Positions 61,178 through 64,000 of a DNA stretch of 64,000 nt are shown here, piece by piece. The stretch is taken from contig DDXV01000020.1 in NCBI GenBank assembly GCA_002347815.1, forward strand, positions 21,265-85,264, written 5' to 3'. This DNA comes from Syntrophaceae bacterium UBA2251. Its GTDB lineage: Bacteria > Desulfobacterota > Syntrophia > Syntrophales > UBA2251. The notes under the pieces are model-generated. The model ran no database searches, had not been told where the DNA came from, and worked only from the letters and a program-made list of their open reading frames with translations. The translations under genes and the position numbers were made by a program. Positions within the stretch are counted from its first letter, which is position 1, and each line of letters starts with the position of its first letter.

Positions 61178-63256
61178 TCAGCCCGTCCGGATCCGGGAGA
61201 GGTCGAGGGCAACGCCCTCCCAGGCGGCCTCCAGGACCATCCGGAAATCGTCGGAGTCCATCTCCTCAGGGTTGTAGAAGATCGCGCCGTCGCAACGGGC
61301 CGCCGCGACGATCTCGGGGAGCCGCTCCCGGGGGATCATCGGGTTCAGGCCGCGGTCCACGACCTCCTTCAGGGTGCGGGGATGCTGGCCCTGGGAGGCG
61401 TCGTGCAGGTCTTGATTCAACTGCCGGACGAGGGCGACGACCTTCGCGGCCCGCGCCTCCGGCGGCGTGGCGTCGCAGACCGCGCGGCCGGCCAGGGGCA
61501 GGAGGAGTTCGGCGGTCCAACGGCCGGTCTTGTGGAGGTTGTACTCCAGCCCGTAGGGCAGGAGGATCGCCATACAGACCCCGTGCGGGACGCCGCAGGC
61601 CGAGCCGGTCGCGTGGCCCAGGCAGTGGACCATCCCCACCATCGAATTGGAGAAGGCCACCCCGGCCAGATTGGAGGCGATCGCGAGCGCCAGACGTCCC
61701 GTCCCGTCCGCCGGATTCTTCATGACGGGCAGCAGGTGCCGGCCGATCAGCGCCACCGCCGCGCGCGCGAAGGCGTCGCTCAGCGGGTTCTTCGCGAGGC
61801 ATGTGTAGGCCTCCATGGCGTGGGTCAGGGCGTCCATCGCCGTCTGCGCGGTGACGGCGGGCGGCAGGGTGAGGGTCATCCGGGGGTCGAGGACGGCGGC
61901 GTCGGGCAGCAGGAACGGGCTGATGAAGGCCATCTTGTAATGCTTTTCATGGTCCTTGATCACGGCGGCCTGCGTGACCTCGGAGCCTGTGCCGGAGGTG
62001 GTCGGGACGGCGATCAGGGGCCGCAGTCGGCTGCGGATCGTCCCGACGCCGCTGTAGGCCATCAGGTCGCGGGCGTTCTCGGAGACGACGATGTTGACCC
62101 CCTTGGCCGTATCCATGACGGAGCCGCCGCCGATGGCGATGAAACTGTCGCAATGGCGCTGCCGGTAGAGCTCGGCGATCCGGCGGACGGCCTTGAGGTC
62201 CGAATCCACGGGAACGTCGTCGGCGATCGTCTCCAGCGTCAAGGCGTTCCGAAGGGCGTTCCGGACGACCTCCACCAGGCCGGCGCCGGCGACGCCGCGG
62301 TCGGTGACGATCAGGGGGTTTTTCGCGCCCAGTTGGGCGAGAATCGCGGGGATCCGCTCCAGGGCGTCGTGACCCGCCACGATCCGTCCGCCGTTCAGAA
62401 ATTCGTAGTAGCCGGGCAGGGGGGAAGGGGGCGCGTCCGCCGCGGCGGGATCTCCCGGGAAGGCGGCCTCCGCCGCGTCCGGTCCCGCCGGCTCCGCCTG
62501 GGCGTGGGCGCACCCCGCCAGGAGGACGCCGTTGGCGAGCGCCCAGCGGGTCCGTCGGTTCCCCTTGCCCGCCCCCGCGCCGTACCGGTCCAGAAGCGCA
62601 AGGCCGGCCCGGGCGTAGGCCTCGCCCACGGGATTCCGGGGCGCCGCCGCGATCACCCGGGCGGCGTGCGCGCGGGCGACCGACAGGGCCGCCGCATCGC
62701 GTCCGGCGTCGCCGGGGCGGATCGTGCGGGGATCGAGGGCGACCAGGGCCGCCATCAGCGCCGGGGAGCTGAAGGTCCAGGGCCCCAGCGCGGCCGTCGG
62801 GAAGGCCACCGTCTCGCAGTCGATGCCGGTGGGGATCACGACGAAGGGCAGGAGCGGCCGGGTCAGCCGGTTTTCCCCGGCCGCGGCGGCCAGATCGGCC
62901 TCCGGGCCGATCGAGACGGCGATGTTGAGGATCTTGGCGGCCGTGACGAGGGACCCGTCGCCCATCACGAGGAGGGCGTCATGGCGGTGCTCCGCGCAGA
63001 GCCGCTTCACCCGGGCGATCCAGGCCGCGTCGGGGGACTCCGGCGCGGCTTCGTGGAGCCCGAGGGACATGCCGGAATCCGCGAAGGCCTTGACCAGAAT
63101 CCGCGTGAGCCCCCGGTCGGCGGTTCCCTGCGTGGCGAGGACGAGCGGGCGGGAGGCGTTCAACGCCCGCAGTTCGCCGGGAAGATGTTCCAGGGCCCGG
63201 CTTCCGGAAAAGATCCGGATCGGACAGAAGAATTCGAAATGACGCGGGATCTCCAT
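61178..63256 (-). CDS. Double-domain iron-containing alcohol dehydrogenase
   Basis: 692 aa, about 300 residues longer than usual. The C-terminal part (about 280-692) is a complete iron-type dehydrogenase: GGGSVMDTAK (376-385), VPTTSGTGSEV (about 417-427), iron ligands in DALTHAMEA (D475, H479) and in VHCLGHATG and VPHGVCM. The N-terminal part (about 1-245) is a second, truncated copy of the same fold: GDGSLVTAAK (99-108) and IPTGIDCETV (about 141-150) replace the cofactor motifs and it has no clear iron ligands. A proline/alanine-rich linker (about 250-280) joins them. RBS AGGAGGG precedes the ATG. Confidence 0.85.
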   Translation of the reverse strand: MEIPRHFEFFCPIRIFSGSRALEHLPGELRALNASRPLVLATQGTADRGLTRILVKAFADSGMSLGLHEAAPESPDAAWIARVKRLCAEHRHDALLVMGDGSLVTAAKILNIAVSIGPEADLAAAAGENRLTRPLLPFVVIPTGIDCETVAFPTAALGPWTFSSPALMAALVALDPRTIRPGDAGRDAAALSVARAHAARVIAAAPRNPVGEAYARAGLALLDRYGAGAGKGNRRTRWALANGVLLAGCAHAQAEPAGPDAAEAAFPGDPAAADAPPSPLPGYYEFLNGGRIVAGHDALERIPAILAQLGAKNPLIVTDRGVAGAGLVEVVRNALRNALTLETIADDVPVDSDLKAVRRIAELYRQRHCDSFIAIGGGSVMDTAKGVNIVVSENARDLMAYSGVGTIRSRLRPLIAVPTTSGTGSEVTQAAVIKDHEKHYKMAFISPFLLPDAAVLDPRMTLTLPPAVTAQTAMDALTHAMEAYTCLAKNPLSDAFARAAVALIGRHLLPVMKNPADGTGRLALAIASNLAGVAFSNSMVGMVHCLGHATGSACGVPHGVCMAILLPYGLEYNLHKTGRWTAELLLPLAGRAVCDATPPEARAAKVVALVRQLNQDLHDASQGQHPRTLKEVVDRGLNPMIPRERLPEIVAAARCDGAIFYNPEEMDSDDFRMVLEAAWEGVALDLSRIRTG

Positions 63257-63268
63257 GGCGCCCTCCTT

Positions 63269-63796
63269 TCAGCGGCCGAGGACGGCCCCGAGATAGATCC
63301 GGGTCCGGCCGGCGAGTTTGCGGGTCCAGGTCCAGCGGGGATAGCGCTTGACGGCGAGGCGGGCGATGAACTTCGGCAGGAGGTACACCTCGACGATGTC
63401 GAGGATCCGGACGATGGCGCAGGCCGGGGGGACTTCCCCGTCCACGATCATGCGGTTGCGGGCGGTCGCCACGGCGGTGCTCTCCCGGAAGGTGAACATC
63501 AGGATTGCCGCCTCCAGGTGCTTGATCTTCAGGGTGAGGTCGAGGGCGATCCCCCCGGGCCGCCATCCCAGGTAGCGAATCCGGCCCGCCCGCTTGCCCA
63601 CGATCATCCAGGGGCCCGCGGGCAGGACCCCCATGGCGAAGGTGAACCCCTCCGGCAGGGCTTCGAACTCCCGACGGACCTCGGCATCCACCCGGGCGGC
63701 CACCTGAAGCGCCCGTCCGACAAACCAAAGCATGATGGCCACATACGCCCGTTTCAGGGGCTTCCTTCCCGCTGGCGCCTCCCGGTAATCGTTCAT
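63269..63796 (-). CDS. Conserved hypothetical, possibly SCP2-like lipid-binding
   Basis: 175 aa, started at ATG 63796 behind AAGGAGGG. No signal peptide or transmembrane segment. It has a mixed alpha/beta pattern with an ESTAVATARNRMIVDGEVP segment followed by RILDIVEVYLLPKF. I do not recognise a defined family; the overall pattern resembles SCP2-type lipid carriers. It starts 12 bases from the dehydrogenase gene, so co-transcription is likely. Confidence 0.5.
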   Translation of the reverse strand: MNDYREAPAGRKPLKRAYVAIMLWFVGRALQVAARVDAEVRREFEALPEGFTFAMGVLPAGPWMIVGKRAGRIRYLGWRPGGIALDLTLKIKHLEAAILMFTFRESTAVATARNRMIVDGEVPPACAIVRILDIVEVYLLPKFIARLAVKRYPRWTWTRKLAGRTRIYLGAVLGR

Positions 63797-64000
63797 CCCT
63801 TTCCCTCCTTAAGGCAGGTCATGAAAGATGAGTGTTGCCCTGAAAGAACCCATGCCACGATGGATCCCTGCATACCAACTTTTCGGGGGCAAGTCCATCC
63901 CGAAAAACCTCCCGCACCCGCGGGTGTCCGATCCGATTTCCCGGGTTGCGCAACGGACCCGATCTGTGTAGAGTATTTGTTGAGTGCCAGGACATCGATA
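63797..64000. other. Window end, no gene identified
   Basis: 204 bases to the window edge. No coding region, tRNA or hairpin could be supported; any promoter for the last minus-strand gene may lie here. Confidence 0.3.

Overview
The window is a GC-rich bacterial chromosome segment. It carries a ferredoxin-linked 2-oxoacid oxidoreductase, a two-subunit class I fumarase, CstA, ferredoxin and flavin redox proteins, and the housekeeping order tadA - tRNA-Ser - SRP RNA - dnaX - ybaB - recR. This points to an anaerobic deltaproteobacterium-like organism (Desulfobacterota, possibly Syntrophales). That assignment is an inference from gene content, since no 16S or phylogenetic marker was compared.

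Layout. 1-4289: B12 uptake, with the 3' end of one cobalamin riboswitch before an ABC permease/ATPase pair and a complete second riboswitch before a TonB-dependent receptor. 4332-7432 (minus): a chimeric broken locus (5' piece of a TIGR03084-type gene joined to the 3' part of a YyaL-type gene) behind a phytoene-dehydrogenase-like flavoprotein. 7804-13659: a beta-CASP metallo-hydrolase and a MacAB-like export system (adaptor, ATPase, two FtsX-type permeases). 13740-18720 (minus): six tightly packed genes (aminotransferase, glyoxylate-type reductase, PanE, membrane protein, ArsA-like ATPase, small helical protein). 18778-28070: CstA, a QueG-like Fe-S protein, TauE/SafE, a small metallopeptidase, a HEAT-like protein, TonB and a PAS protein.

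28084-33062: tadA, two tRNA-Ser genes, the SRP RNA, dnaX, ybaB, recR and both fumarase subunits. 33298-39071: gamma-delta-alpha-beta oxoacid:ferredoxin oxidoreductase genes followed by a NuoF-tail/GltD flavoprotein and a NuoG-like Fe-S protein, a likely redox module linking oxoacid oxidation to ferredoxin and NAD(P)H.

39143-49500: tRNA-Asn, then kdpFABCDE and an AAA/DUF4143 ATPase in visibly less GC-rich DNA. An 11-bp copy of the tRNA-Asn 3' end, followed by an orphan terminator, lies at the far edge. This fits a genomic island integrated at tRNA-Asn.

49579-63796: a PAS-LuxR regulator, a YgjP-like protease, remnants of an SCP2-like and an acyl-CoA dehydrogenase gene, then thiolase, SDR and acyl-CoA ligase on the plus strand. 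These face a minus-strand set: SCP2-like small protein, double-domain iron alcohol dehydrogenase, CrtI-like flavoprotein, 2Fe-2S ferredoxin reductase, MBL hydrolase and geranylgeranyl-reductase-like flavoprotein. Together they look like a lipid or isoprenoid activation and redox-modification locus of unknown product.
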